This document shows, piece by piece, positions 5,864 through 12,962 of a stretch of DNA of 12,962 nucleotides (position 1 is the first letter of the stretch; each line of letters begins with the position of its first letter). Source of the DNA: CAYTNY01 sp964439215 (GTDB lineage: Bacteria > Oederibacteriota > PGYV01 > CAYTNY01); contig CAYTNY010000063.1 in the NCBI GenBank assembly GCA_964439215.1, forward strand, positions 1 to 12,962, written 5' to 3'. A program made the translations under genes and the position numbers. Below the pieces are notes generated by a model. The model saw only the letters and a list, made by a program, of their open reading frames with translations, was not told where the DNA came from and did not search any database.

Positions 5864-6520
5864 CTATTCTTCCCTGTAAGTTATCCTGAGTTTCGGATTA
5901 AACGAACCCGTTGTAAAATCAGAAGAATAAAATTTCACATAATTTGCGGACCCTGAACTGTCCTCAGAAATAACAATTCCGTGGTTTATATCCGGATTAT
6001 TTACCCACTCCTGCACCATTTGAGCAGGCAGCTGTATTTCTATGGATGTTTCAGTGGTGTCAATTGACCGCTCCAGGAATAATACGGGATTATCGCCGGA
6101 CATATTTGAAAATGTAATTGTGTTTTCGTCCCAGTCTCCTCCAAACCTCCAGAACGATGCGTCAAAAGGCCCGTCTATTTCAGCAATGTAAAGAGTAAGA
6201 TACGCGGAAAGTATTTCTGTTCCGGGGAGAAGATAAGACAGGTCAAATTTAAGACAAGCAAGATAAAATTCCGCAGATTCTGTAATATCCACCCACAGAT
6301 AATGATCGCTGCCATGGTTCGCGGAAGAATCAACACTTGTAACAAAAGCATCCGACGTTCCGTTATATCCGTTTGATCCCTGCTGAAAAGTAATAGAAGC
6401 AGAAGGTATTTCAGGCTCTGACGGCGTTTCCGAAGAACATCCCGATACGGCAATAATAAAAAAGCCTAACAATAAAAACCAAAAATAAGAAAAATTGTTT
6501 CCTGCAATATTTCTTTTCAC
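5864..6520 (-). CDS. Secreted lipoprotein with DNRLRE-type beta-sandwich domain
   Basis: A lipoprotein of about 218 residues. The signal peptide ends in the lipobox A-V-S-G-C28, with a short Ser/Pro/Glu linker after it. The remaining ~175 residues are acidic, aromatic and beta-rich. Recognisable DNRLRE elements include NGYNGTSDAFV near the start, CLKFDLSYLLPGTEILSAYL, DWDENTITFSN, MVQEWVNNPDINHGIVI, and FYSSDFTTGSFNPKLRITY at the end. These domains occur in cell-surface and secreted proteins and may bind carbohydrate; no catalytic residues are evident. I choose the GTG at 6520, because GGAGG lies 8 bp upstream and overlaps the alternative ATG at 6535. It has its own upstream region and no evident link to either neighbouring operon. 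Confidence 0.8.
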   Translation of the reverse strand: MKRNIAGNNFSYFWFLLLGFFIIAVSGCSSETPSEPEIPSASITFQQGSNGYNGTSDAFVTSVDSSANHGSDHYLWVDITESAEFYLACLKFDLSYLLPGTEILSAYLTLYIAEIDGPFDASFWRFGGDWDENTITFSNMSGDNPVLFLERSIDTTETSIEIQLPAQMVQEWVNNPDINHGIVISEDSSGSANYVKFYSSDFTTGSFNPKLRITYREE

Positions 6521-6554
6521 TTTAAATACCTCCATTTTTTTTAAATATAATAAC

Positions 6555-6572
6555 ATGAATGTATAACTTCAT
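6555..6572 (-). promoter_or_regulatory. Inverted repeat upstream of the lipoprotein gene
   Basis: A perfect inverted repeat ATGAA-N8-TTCAT lies 35 bp upstream of the lipoprotein start codon. It sits in AT-rich DNA containing weak -10-like sequences on the minus strand (TTATAC inside the repeat, TATTAT just after). No good -35 box is evident. The position suits a repressor operator, but no regulator can be named. Confidence 0.3.
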
Positions 6573-7079
6573 ATATGTTTTTTATTAAAAAAAACGGTCT
6601 GCTCAGTCTTTTTTTTGGTATTCATGTCTATTTTTACGGCGGTTCTGAGAATTTTCGCAAAAACTCTAAAAACAACATTGCTGCTCGCTCTATGAATAAA
6701 TAGATGCCGCCGATTTAAACACCGCATATCGGTCCCGCCGGAAGCGTTGAGTTTCCCAAGTGAAAAATATACCAACAATAATTACAGCGGCGAAGACAAT
6801 ATAATAAAACCAAGAACATCAAAAATATCCGCTGTTTTTTTAAAAGAATGCATAAAACTGCCGGGATATTAAATCAAGCCTTGGAACTTAAAACTGTTTT
6901 TTGTTCTTATTGAAAACACAATATCTTTCCGGTTTTCACAAATATCCGCTTTGCGGATGAAACGTATGGAATTGAAAATCCTATATAATAGAGCGTTAGC
7001 ACAAACCACTATTCTCTGTTCTTCCCGGAACTCAAAACTCAATATTTTTATGTTCTTTTATTCTTCAGTCCTTATTCCT
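6573..7079. other. Gene-poor region between the RND operon and the lipoprotein gene
   Basis: About 500 bp with no convincing gene on either strand. It holds an A8/T8 pair flanking 14 bp (6587-6616) and a clean hairpin ATCCGC-TTT-GCGGAT (6944-6958). Another partial inverted repeat, CCGAT...ATCGG, lies near 6705-6735. None is followed by a minus-strand T-run suitable for terminating the RND operon, so its terminator is not identified. The only longer minus-strand frame (6569-6778) lacks a ribosome binding site and protein-like composition. Confidence 0.45.
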
Positions 7080-10000
7080 TTATTCGGCGCTTTCGGGTTC
7101 CCGGTTTTCTCTCTCCCGGCACAGCCTTTTATGGCAGCCTGTCATTTCAAATACAACAGGGGTTAAAAAGAAGGTAAAGACCCACGAACCTATCATACCG
7201 CCGAGAATAACCGAGGCCATTGAAGACTTGGCAAGATTAGGATCAAATAATGAGGGCAGCACTCCGGCCATAATGGCGGCTGTTGACATCAGTATTATTC
7301 TGAACTTTGCTTTTACGCCTTCCCACAGCGCGTCCCTGACCTGCATACCTTCGCGTAATTTGTGTATAGTGTAATCAAGCAGAAGTATGGAGTTGTTCAC
7401 CGCAAGCCCGACCATCATTATTGACGCCACCAGGGATCCCATATTTATTCCGAATTTCGTAAAAAACAGGAAGAAGCCAACGGTTACGAATGATGTGAGA
7501 ACAGAAGCCGCGATGGTAAGCGGAGTTTTCAGAGAATTCAGCATGGCCGCCAAAAGCATAAAGGTAAGTATGGTCGCTATCAGCATTGCTTTCATCATTG
7601 ATTTCATTGAATCTATCATCATCTCCGACATGCCGACATAACTTATGCCATAGCCTTCCTCAAAGCCTATTTCATCCATTTTGGATTCCAGAAATCTCTG
7701 AACTTCTGTCTGAGAGCCTTTATAAAGAAATCCGTCAAACTGTATGATCCTGCTCTTGTTTCGCCGTTTTATGGTTGGAGCCGTTGTTCCTCTGCTGATA
7801 TCTCCGAGCGCTTCAAGAGGTATGAGTCCTTTTTTTGAAACAACAGAAATTTTCTTAATATCTTCAATATCTTTTTTATAATCCCCGGCCAGAGAAATAT
7901 TTATGCTGTATTCCCCGTCCGTGTCCCTGTATACGGCGGAATCATTGCCGTTAATGGCGGCGCGCAGAGCTGCGCCTGCCTGCGCGTTCATTATGCCGTA
8001 ATATCTCATTTTTTCCGGATCAGGTATAAAGCGTATTTCCTCCGCGGGAGTTTCATCCGAAGTTTCCAGAGTCATAAAATAATCGTGTTCTCTCAGAATT
8101 TTTTCTATTTTTGCCGCGTAAACCCTGAGTTTCTCATAATCACGCCCGTAAACCACAAACGATATATCATATTCAGTGCCTCCCATAAGGTCATTGTAAG
8201 CGGAAACCGTGATATCCGCACCCGGTATGCGCGCGGCAAACGGTATTATTTCCTTCATAATATCCGTATCACTGCGTTTTCTCGCGCTTACGGGAACCAG
8301 ATTCACAGAGGCCCGGGCCTCGTAGCTTCTGTAGCCGCCCGCTGTATATACCATATTTTTAACTTCAGGCATTGATGTTATAAATTCCTCCAGTTCATCC
8401 ATTATTTCAGCGGTCCGCTCCACTGATGTTCCGGGAACCGCTTTCAGCCCCGCTTCTATCCTGGAGCTGTCGTGATGCGGAAGAAAATCTCCGCCCACAT
8501 AACTCATCCCCAAAACAGCAAGAACCGCAAGAATTACGGTTATGCCGATTACCTTCCATCTGTTGGAAAATATCCAGTCAAAAATTTTCCTGTATTCATT
8601 TACCATTCCGTCAAGTATTGCATTCATATACTTTGACACTTTTCCGGCCCAGGCTCCTTTTTTCTTTTTTTTGCCGGTTTTAAGAAAAAGCGCGCAGAGC
8701 ATCGGCGTCAAAGTAAAAGAAGCAAGCAGTGAAAAAAGGCTGGCATAAACCACTGTCAGCCCGTACTGGCTCAAAAATCTTCCTATAATGCCTTCCACAA
8801 ACGCAATCGGGGTAAAAACAACCAGATTGGTTCCTGCCGCCGCAAATACCGATACCGCGACTTCTTTTGTACCGTTTACAGCCGCGGTAATCCTGTCATC
8901 CCCTCTTTCCATATGCACGGAAACATTTTCAATAACCACAAGCGCATTGGCAATAAGTGTTCCAAGCGCGGTCACAAAAGCCATAAGCGTCAGCATATTG
9001 ACGGTAAAGCCCGAAAGATCCAGAAAAAAGAACGTTGATATAATGGATGTAGGTATAACAATAGAAGCTATAACAGCCGCCCTGAGATCCGCAAGCATAA
9101 AATAAAGCAGCACAAACGCGAGTAATATTCCCAATATTATATTCCTGTAAGACACAAGCGTCTCGGCAAGTATAACGCTTCCTTTGTCCGTCACTAAATC
9201 AAGTTTCATGCCGTCAGGCAGCTCTTCCCTGAGCAGCTCTGCCTGTTTTTGGACTTCACGGCTTATAGCCGCCTCATCTCCGCCTTTCTGCGCCAGAACG
9301 CCTATAACAGCCGCTTTCTTTCCTTTATAGCCGGCAATGGATTCAATTTCACCGTATCCGTCTTTGACCTCCGCGATATCGGAAAGCCTTATTGACGCTC
9401 CTTCAGATGTTGTTATGTTTGTATTTCTTATATCTTTGAGAGAATCATATTCCCCGACAAGGCGCACGTTTATCTTTTTTGAACCTCTGGTTATTGTTCC
9501 TCCGGGTACATTCATATTTTTATATGAAACAGCCGCTATTACATCCATTATGCCGACGTAGTTTTTTCTCATCAGCCCGCTGTCAAGTTCAATGTTTATC
9601 TGTCTTTCCCTGCCTCCGTGCACCCGCACATTGGCAACGCCTTTTATTACGGACATCCTGTCCCTTATTGTCCTGTCCGCGTATTTATAAAGGGCTCCTT
9701 CATCATCTGCGCCGTAGAGCGCCAGATTCACTATGGGCTCTCCCAGCACGTCATATTTTGTTATAACCGGTTTTTCAGCTCCATCCGGCAGCCGGTTTAT
9801 CACTGCTTCTACCCTGTCTTTTACTTCTACGGACTTTATATCGGGATTGACATTCAGATTGAACTGAATGACTATAAGCGCGTAATTTTCATTTGCATAG
9901 GATATGATGTCATTAATGTCAGAGACTTCAGATACCGCGTCTTCAAGGGTTTTTACAATCTGATTTTCAATATCTTCGGAAGAAGCCCCGGGATAAACAA

Positions 10001-10139
10001 CTCTTACGCTGACCACGGGGAAATCTATGTCAGGCATATGCTGTATTACCATATTCTGCATTGAAAAAATTCCGAGAATAACAAAAAACAGGACGATTAT
10101 AGCTGTTGTAACGGGATTTTTTATAAGTTTGGCCAGCAT
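7080..10139 (-). CDS. RND-family efflux permease (AcrB/HAE-type), atypical proton relay
   Basis: A full-length inner-membrane RND transporter of 1019 residues. TM1 is at about residues 12-30, followed by the signature QHMPDIDFPVVSVRVVYPGAS and two large periplasmic loops. The internal duplication is clear: the second half begins around WKVIGITVILAVLAVLGMSYV. RND pumps export drugs, metals or lipids using proton flow. In AcrB this depends on two adjacent TM4 aspartates and a TM10 lysine. Here TM4 reads ALGTLIA397-N398-ALVVIEN, so both aspartates are replaced, and TM10 reads GLAVNNSILLLDY with Asn for Lys. The arginine of the following helix (KFRIILMSTAA) is kept. The ATG is preceded by AAAGGAGAA and lies 2 bp after the adaptor gene. 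The family is certain; substrate and energy coupling are not. Confidence 0.96.
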   Translation of the reverse strand: MLAKLIKNPVTTAIIVLFFVILGIFSMQNMVIQHMPDIDFPVVSVRVVYPGASSEDIENQIVKTLEDAVSEVSDINDIISYANENYALIVIQFNLNVNPDIKSVEVKDRVEAVINRLPDGAEKPVITKYDVLGEPIVNLALYGADDEGALYKYADRTIRDRMSVIKGVANVRVHGGRERQINIELDSGLMRKNYVGIMDVIAAVSYKNMNVPGGTITRGSKKINVRLVGEYDSLKDIRNTNITTSEGASIRLSDIAEVKDGYGEIESIAGYKGKKAAVIGVLAQKGGDEAAISREVQKQAELLREELPDGMKLDLVTDKGSVILAETLVSYRNIILGILLAFVLLYFMLADLRAAVIASIVIPTSIISTFFFLDLSGFTVNMLTLMAFVTALGTLIANALVVIENVSVHMERGDDRITAAVNGTKEVAVSVFAAAGTNLVVFTPIAFVEGIIGRFLSQYGLTVVYASLFSLLASFTLTPMLCALFLKTGKKKKKGAWAGKVSKYMNAILDGMVNEYRKIFDWIFSNRWKVIGITVILAVLAVLGMSYVGGDFLPHHDSSRIEAGLKAVPGTSVERTAEIMDELEEFITSMPEVKNMVYTAGGYRSYEARASVNLVPVSARKRSDTDIMKEIIPFAARIPGADITVSAYNDLMGGTEYDISFVVYGRDYEKLRVYAAKIEKILREHDYFMTLETSDETPAEEIRFIPDPEKMRYYGIMNAQAGAALRAAINGNDSAVYRDTDGEYSINISLAGDYKKDIEDIKKISVVSKKGLIPLEALGDISRGTTAPTIKRRNKSRIIQFDGFLYKGSQTEVQRFLESKMDEIGFEEGYGISYVGMSEMMIDSMKSMMKAMLIATILTFMLLAAMLNSLKTPLTIAASVLTSFVTVGFFLFFTKFGINMGSLVASIMMVGLAVNNSILLLDYTIHKLREGMQVRDALWEGVKAKFRIILMSTAAIMAGVLPSLFDPNLAKSSMASVILGGMIGSWVFTFFLTPVVFEMTGCHKRLCRERENREPESAE

Positions 10140-10141
10140 TG

Positions 10142-10780
10142 TTATTCTCCTTTTACTTTATGTACGGATATTTTTTCGCCGGGCGTGAATTCTTCGCCGT
10201 AATTAATTACCGCGTGCCCGCCCGCACGCACGCCCCGCGCAATGCCTGTGAATTTTTGATTTTTCCCCTGTATGACGATCTTTCTTTTCTCCATATAACC
10301 GTTTGAATTAATCCAAACATATCCTCCGGGAAAAACGCACTCATTAAGAACCAATACCGTATCTTTTATAACACCTGTTTTCACTCTTGCTGTTATTATC
10401 TTTCCTTCCGGTATACTGTTGTTTTGCGCCCGCAGGCGTACAGTGTAGAGCCCGGATACTTCCGACGGCGCGGGCGATACATACGCAACTTTTCCTTCAA
10501 GGCCCGAATCAGAAACAAAAACCTGTTTTGCTCTTATCTTTTCCGCTTTGTTCCGCGGGATATAAGCATTTATATATCCGCCGCGGTATCTGCCGGATAT
10601 CCGGGTAAAAAGTTCAAGACTGCCCGATTTTGCCGCAAACACGTCAACAGGCCGGCCTTCGGATTTCCTTATATTTTCAATGCTGACGGTTTCTTTTTTT
10701 CTCTCGGCTTCCAGAAAAGCCACGCGCGCGCCCGCGGATACGGCAAAAACCAGCATTAACAGGAAAATTGTTTTTTTCAT
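10142..10780 (-). CDS. Short membrane-fusion-like adaptor of the RND pump
   Basis: A protein of 212 residues with an N-terminal signal or anchor (residues 3-18), lying between the TolC-like and RND genes where the periplasmic adaptor normally sits. Recognisable adaptor features are beta-barrel-like strands (GLEGKVAYVSPAPSEVSGLYTVRLRAQNN, here quoted in outline), the PEGKIITARVKTG strand, and a membrane-proximal-like end (GARGVRAGGHAVINYG in outline, about 180-195). Adaptors usually have 350-400 residues. This one runs from TRISGRYRG straight into barrel-like sequence, so the lipoyl domain and coiled-coil hairpin appear absent. No frameshift or stop is evident, and both ends are tightly coupled (ATGA overlap upstream, 2 bp gap downstream), suggesting a genuine minimal form. 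From memory, the Borrelia adaptor BesA also lacks the hairpin. Confidence 0.78.
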   Translation of the reverse strand: MKKTIFLLMLVFAVSAGARVAFLEAERKKETVSIENIRKSEGRPVDVFAAKSGSLELFTRISGRYRGGYINAYIPRNKAEKIRAKQVFVSDSGLEGKVAYVSPAPSEVSGLYTVRLRAQNNSIPEGKIITARVKTGVIKDTVLVLNECVFPGGYVWINSNGYMEKRKIVIQGKNQKFTGIARGVRAGGHAVINYGEEFTPGEKISVHKVKGE

Positions 10781-12150
10781 TGTCCGCCGCCTCCCGTAAG
10801 TTTTTCTATGCCCGCGGCAGCGGAGTTTATTCCCAAAAGCAGCCTTTTTTGCCCTTTTACAGCCTCGTCATAACTATTTTCAGCGTCATTAAGGTCATTT
10901 CTCGTGGCAAATCCCGACTCAAAAACTTCATATACGGTATTATAGGCTTCCCGTGTGAGTTTTACGGAATTAAGTATTTCCCCGTAAGTCTGCCTCATCA
11001 TTTCATACTCGCGGAGAATCTTTTCAAGTTCAAAATCAAGCTCTCTGCGGGTTTTTTCCAGATTTATTTTTTTCTCGTTCAGTTCATTTTCCGCCCTGCT
11101 GTTTTCAAAGACTCTTTTTCCGCTTGTGAAAAGGTTATATTCCGCTTTTATACCCACAAGCATCATACGGTTTATATTTTCAGAGCCGATAAAAATATCG
11201 CCGCTTCCGCCCGCGTATCGGTAAGAGGCAAATCCGTATATATCCGGCAGATAAGCCGAACGCTCCATATTAAGCAGGGCTTCATGCAGGGATACCATAT
11301 CTTCCGCTATCTTTATCAGCGGGTTGTTTTCTTCCATTGTCTTTTTCAGCTGTTCCCTGTCATAATCCCTGAACTCCGCACTCATAGCATCCGTAAGCTC
11401 TATTTCCGCGCCTCCATCCATACCCGTCAAACGTTTTAAACTTCTTGCCGCGGTTTCGCGGTTCATATTCGCCTCAAGCATTTTCGGTTTTTTAACCGCA
11501 ATATCAGCTTCCATTCTTATATTTTCCATTCTTGACATCCTGCCGGAGGAGACGCGCCGTTTCATCAGTTCCCTGTTTTCAAGCGCCCTTTCATAGGCCG
11601 AGCGGCTGATTTCATAAACATCCCGGGTATAAAGCGCGTTCAGATACGCAAGTTTCGTATAATACTCTATCTCGGCGGCGGCCGCTTCATAAGCCTGCGC
11701 CTGCACCTTTTTCGCCAGCCCGGCGGACTCTGCCGCATTCCACATTTTTCCGCCCAGGAACAGCGGCTGCGCAAGCGTCAGTCCAAAACTTGTTTCAAAT
11801 TCCCTCGCGGCCTCTATTTCCATTATACCCATATCAGGGGGAGGCAGGCCGAGGGCCCCGAAAAGAGGACTGAACATTTCCTCCATTTCTGACATATCAA
11901 ATTCCATCACAGGTTTCTCGTAATATTTTGTCCATTCAAAAGAAGCTTTCAGCTGCGGCAGAAACCCCGCAACAGTGCTTTTGAAATTATTTTCCGCCGC
12001 AAACAGCTTCTCTTTTTCAATTCTCACGGTTTCATTTTTTTCAAGCGCTCTTTTCACGGCTTCATCCATGCTCAATTTTATTTTTTCGGCGCCAAACGCC
12101 GGAACCGCGGCCAGTATGCCGGCCAGCAGAACAGTTATTATTTTTTTCAT
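10777..12150 (-). CDS. TolC-family outer-membrane efflux protein
   Basis: An outer-membrane factor of 457 residues. The signal peptide MKKIITVLLAGILAAVPAFGA is followed by LSMDEAVKRALEKNETVRIEKEKLFAAENNFKS, quoted in outline as the typical start of the OEP repeat. The protein has two such repeats, rich in long amphipathic helices, with beta segments such as FGLTLAQPLF and MMLVGIKAEYNLF. The second ends in AYNTVYEVFESGFATRNDLNDAENSYDEA, another family hallmark in outline. It forms the trimeric exit duct of tripartite pumps. Length is normal for the family. GGAGGC precedes the ATG, which overlaps the TetR stop by 4 bp, and its own stop overlaps the adaptor start by 4 bp. An unusual loop at about residues 85-105 is rich in Met, Pro and Leu (EMEEMFSPLFGALGLPPPD). 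Confidence 0.95.
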   Translation of the reverse strand: MKKIITVLLAGILAAVPAFGAEKIKLSMDEAVKRALEKNETVRIEKEKLFAAENNFKSTVAGFLPQLKASFEWTKYYEKPVMEFDMSEMEEMFSPLFGALGLPPPDMGIMEIEAAREFETSFGLTLAQPLFLGGKMWNAAESAGLAKKVQAQAYEAAAAEIEYYTKLAYLNALYTRDVYEISRSAYERALENRELMKRRVSSGRMSRMENIRMEADIAVKKPKMLEANMNRETAARSLKRLTGMDGGAEIELTDAMSAEFRDYDREQLKKTMEENNPLIKIAEDMVSLHEALLNMERSAYLPDIYGFASYRYAGGSGDIFIGSENINRMMLVGIKAEYNLFTSGKRVFENSRAENELNEKKINLEKTRRELDFELEKILREYEMMRQTYGEILNSVKLTREAYNTVYEVFESGFATRNDLNDAENSYDEAVKGQKRLLLGINSAAAGIEKLTGGGGQ

Positions 12151-12785
12151 TTTTTGCCTCCGGGTTTTTCCTTCATCACTCCGTGAAGATAAACCTCTAT
12201 GATCTGGTCAATGATTTTTTCACGCTCTTTTTTCGCGGTTTTTTTCCCTCCGGCAAGCACACGGGTGATCACCGTGCCTATAACAGTTATGGGCAGAAGA
12301 GGCGCGGCAATGTCAGCGTCCATTTTCTTATAAAGCCTGGACTTCATTCCCGCCTCCATCGCGTCCATTATTACTTTTTTCTCCAGAAGAGCCCCTTTTT
12401 TGATGTGTTTTTTTATATATTCGGGATGTTCAAGAAATGTGAGTATAATCATCTTTACTATATCAATATTGTTTTCCACGGTTTCGAATATGTCATTGGC
12501 CACAAATCTCATCGCAATTTCGGGCTTTCGGGGGTCAAAGTTCACTTTCCGTATAAGCTCCCTTTTCGGCCCGCTGAATTTATATTCAATGCCCGCCAGA
12601 AGTATCTCCTGTTTTGACCTGAATATTTTAAATATCGCCGCTTCCGACACGCCGCACGCGTTTGCGATATCCTTTGTTTTTGTCCCGTCAAATCCCCTGC
12701 GCGCAACAAGCTTCATCGTCTCTTCCATTATCTGCACCCTGCGCTTTTCCGCGGGCATTCTTTTCTGTTTTGTTTTTACGGGCAT
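12147..12785 (-). CDS. TetR/AcrR-family transcriptional repressor
   Basis: A regulator of 212 residues. A basic N-terminus leads into the TetR helix-turn-helix domain at about residues 15-65: RRVQIMEETMKLVARRGF, then the HTH with TKDIANACGVSEAAIFKIF and RSKQEIL. The C-terminal ligand-binding half is helical and not specific enough to predict an inducer. As first gene of a TetR-OMF-adaptor-RND operon it most likely represses its own operon and releases on binding a pump substrate. The ATG at 12785 is preceded by AAAGGAT. A palindromic operator lies 18 bp upstream over the promoter. The stop overlaps the TolC-like start (ATGA). Confidence 0.95.
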   Translation of the reverse strand: MPVKTKQKRMPAEKRRVQIMEETMKLVARRGFDGTKTKDIANACGVSEAAIFKIFRSKQEILLAGIEYKFSGPKRELIRKVNFDPRKPEIAMRFVANDIFETVENNIDIVKMIILTFLEHPEYIKKHIKKGALLEKKVIMDAMEAGMKSRLYKKMDADIAAPLLPITVIGTVITRVLAGGKKTAKKEREKIIDQIIEVYLHGVMKEKPGGKK

Positions 12786-12802
12786 TTTTCATCCTTTATA
12801 TC

Positions 12803-12820
12803 AGTAAGTGTTTACTTACT
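12803..12820 (-). promoter_or_regulatory. Probable TetR operator
   Basis: A perfect inverted repeat AGTAAGT-GTTT-ACTTACT (7 bp arms, 4 bp spacer) lies 18 bp upstream of the TetR start codon and overlaps the -10 box. Size and symmetry suit a TetR-family dimer, making autoregulation very likely. Confidence 0.82.
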
Positions 12821-12846
12821 TTACAAAAACAAAAGATATTTGTCAA
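12818..12846 (-). promoter_or_regulatory. Sigma-70-type promoter of the efflux operon
   Basis: On the minus strand the perfect -35 box TTGACA (12846-12841), a 17 bp spacer and the -10 box TAAAGT (12823-12818; four of six consensus bases) stand upstream of the TetR gene. Transcription would begin near 12811, inside the palindrome. The remaining bases to the window end (12847-12962) are AT-rich and show no gene. Confidence 0.78.
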
Positions 12847-12962
12847 TAGATTTTTAAAAATTTTTATATTACTCCAGATTGCAGGTTTTATTGCGGCACT
12901 TCATAGGATCAAATTCCTTTTTTTCGCACATACCGGAACACTTAATTCATACAGTTATTTAT

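Noticed and set aside
6587..6616. A8-N14-T8 arrangement as a bidirectional terminator
   Set aside because: The 14 inner bases do not form a GC stem, so only the A/T arms pair; too weak to call.
6569..6778. Minus-strand frame of 69 codons in the spacer upstream of the lipoprotein gene
   Set aside because: No ribosome binding site, low-complexity basic sequence with no domain-like pattern, and it ends inside the probable lipoprotein promoter region.
6984..6989. Plus-strand TATAAT in the RND downstream spacer
   Set aside because: The bases 17 bp upstream do not resemble a -35 box and nothing on the plus strand could be its gene.

Overview
The window reads as one stretch of a diderm (Gram-negative-type) bacterial chromosome of moderate GC content. 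An RND pump with a TolC-like outer-membrane factor and two lipoproteins implies an outer membrane. Every convincing gene lies on the minus strand. I cannot name the organism. Lysine-rich proteins, short intergenic gaps, AGGAGG-type ribosome binding sites and unusual RND parts would fit an under-sampled candidate phylum or a spirochaete-like lineage, but this is inference. No rRNA, tRNA, CRISPR array or insertion sequence was found.

Reading in the direction of transcription, the first module (12846 down to 7080) is a TetR-controlled drug or solute efflux operon: TetR regulator, TolC-family outer-membrane factor, a very short membrane-fusion-like adaptor, and a full-length RND permease. The genes overlap by 4 bp or sit within 2 bp of each other. 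The operon is preceded by a TTGACA-17-TAAAGT promoter with a perfect 7-4-7 inverted repeat over the -10 box. The permease lacks the tandem TM4 aspartates of the proton relay, and the adaptor is too short to hold the helical hairpin that normally meets TolC.

The middle (7079 to 5658) is gene-poor. It contains one small lipoprotein with a DNRLRE-type beta-sandwich domain, about 560 bp of mostly unexplained DNA upstream of it, and about 200 bp downstream of it.

The second module (5657 down to 62) looks like one nine-gene operon dedicated to thiol chemistry. The order is: ArsP-type (PF03773/DUF318) permease, DGC-type cysteine-rich protein, ArsR-family repressor, small CxxC 'redox-active disulfide' thioredoxin, thioredoxin-fold lipoprotein, a membrane-anchored thioredoxin-like protein with a CxC-C cluster, a CcdA-like electron conduit, a membrane-anchored tandem rhodanese, and a MauE/DoxX-like membrane protein. 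It starts at a TTGACA-17-TAACAT promoter whose -10 region is buried in two interlocking inverted repeats, fitting autoregulation by the ArsR protein encoded third in the operon. The likely logic is metalloid, organo-metalloid or reactive-sulfur sensing. The permease would expel the toxicant, while reducing power passes from cytosolic thiols through CcdA to several outward-facing thioredoxin and rhodanese domains. The substrate cannot be decided from sequence alone.
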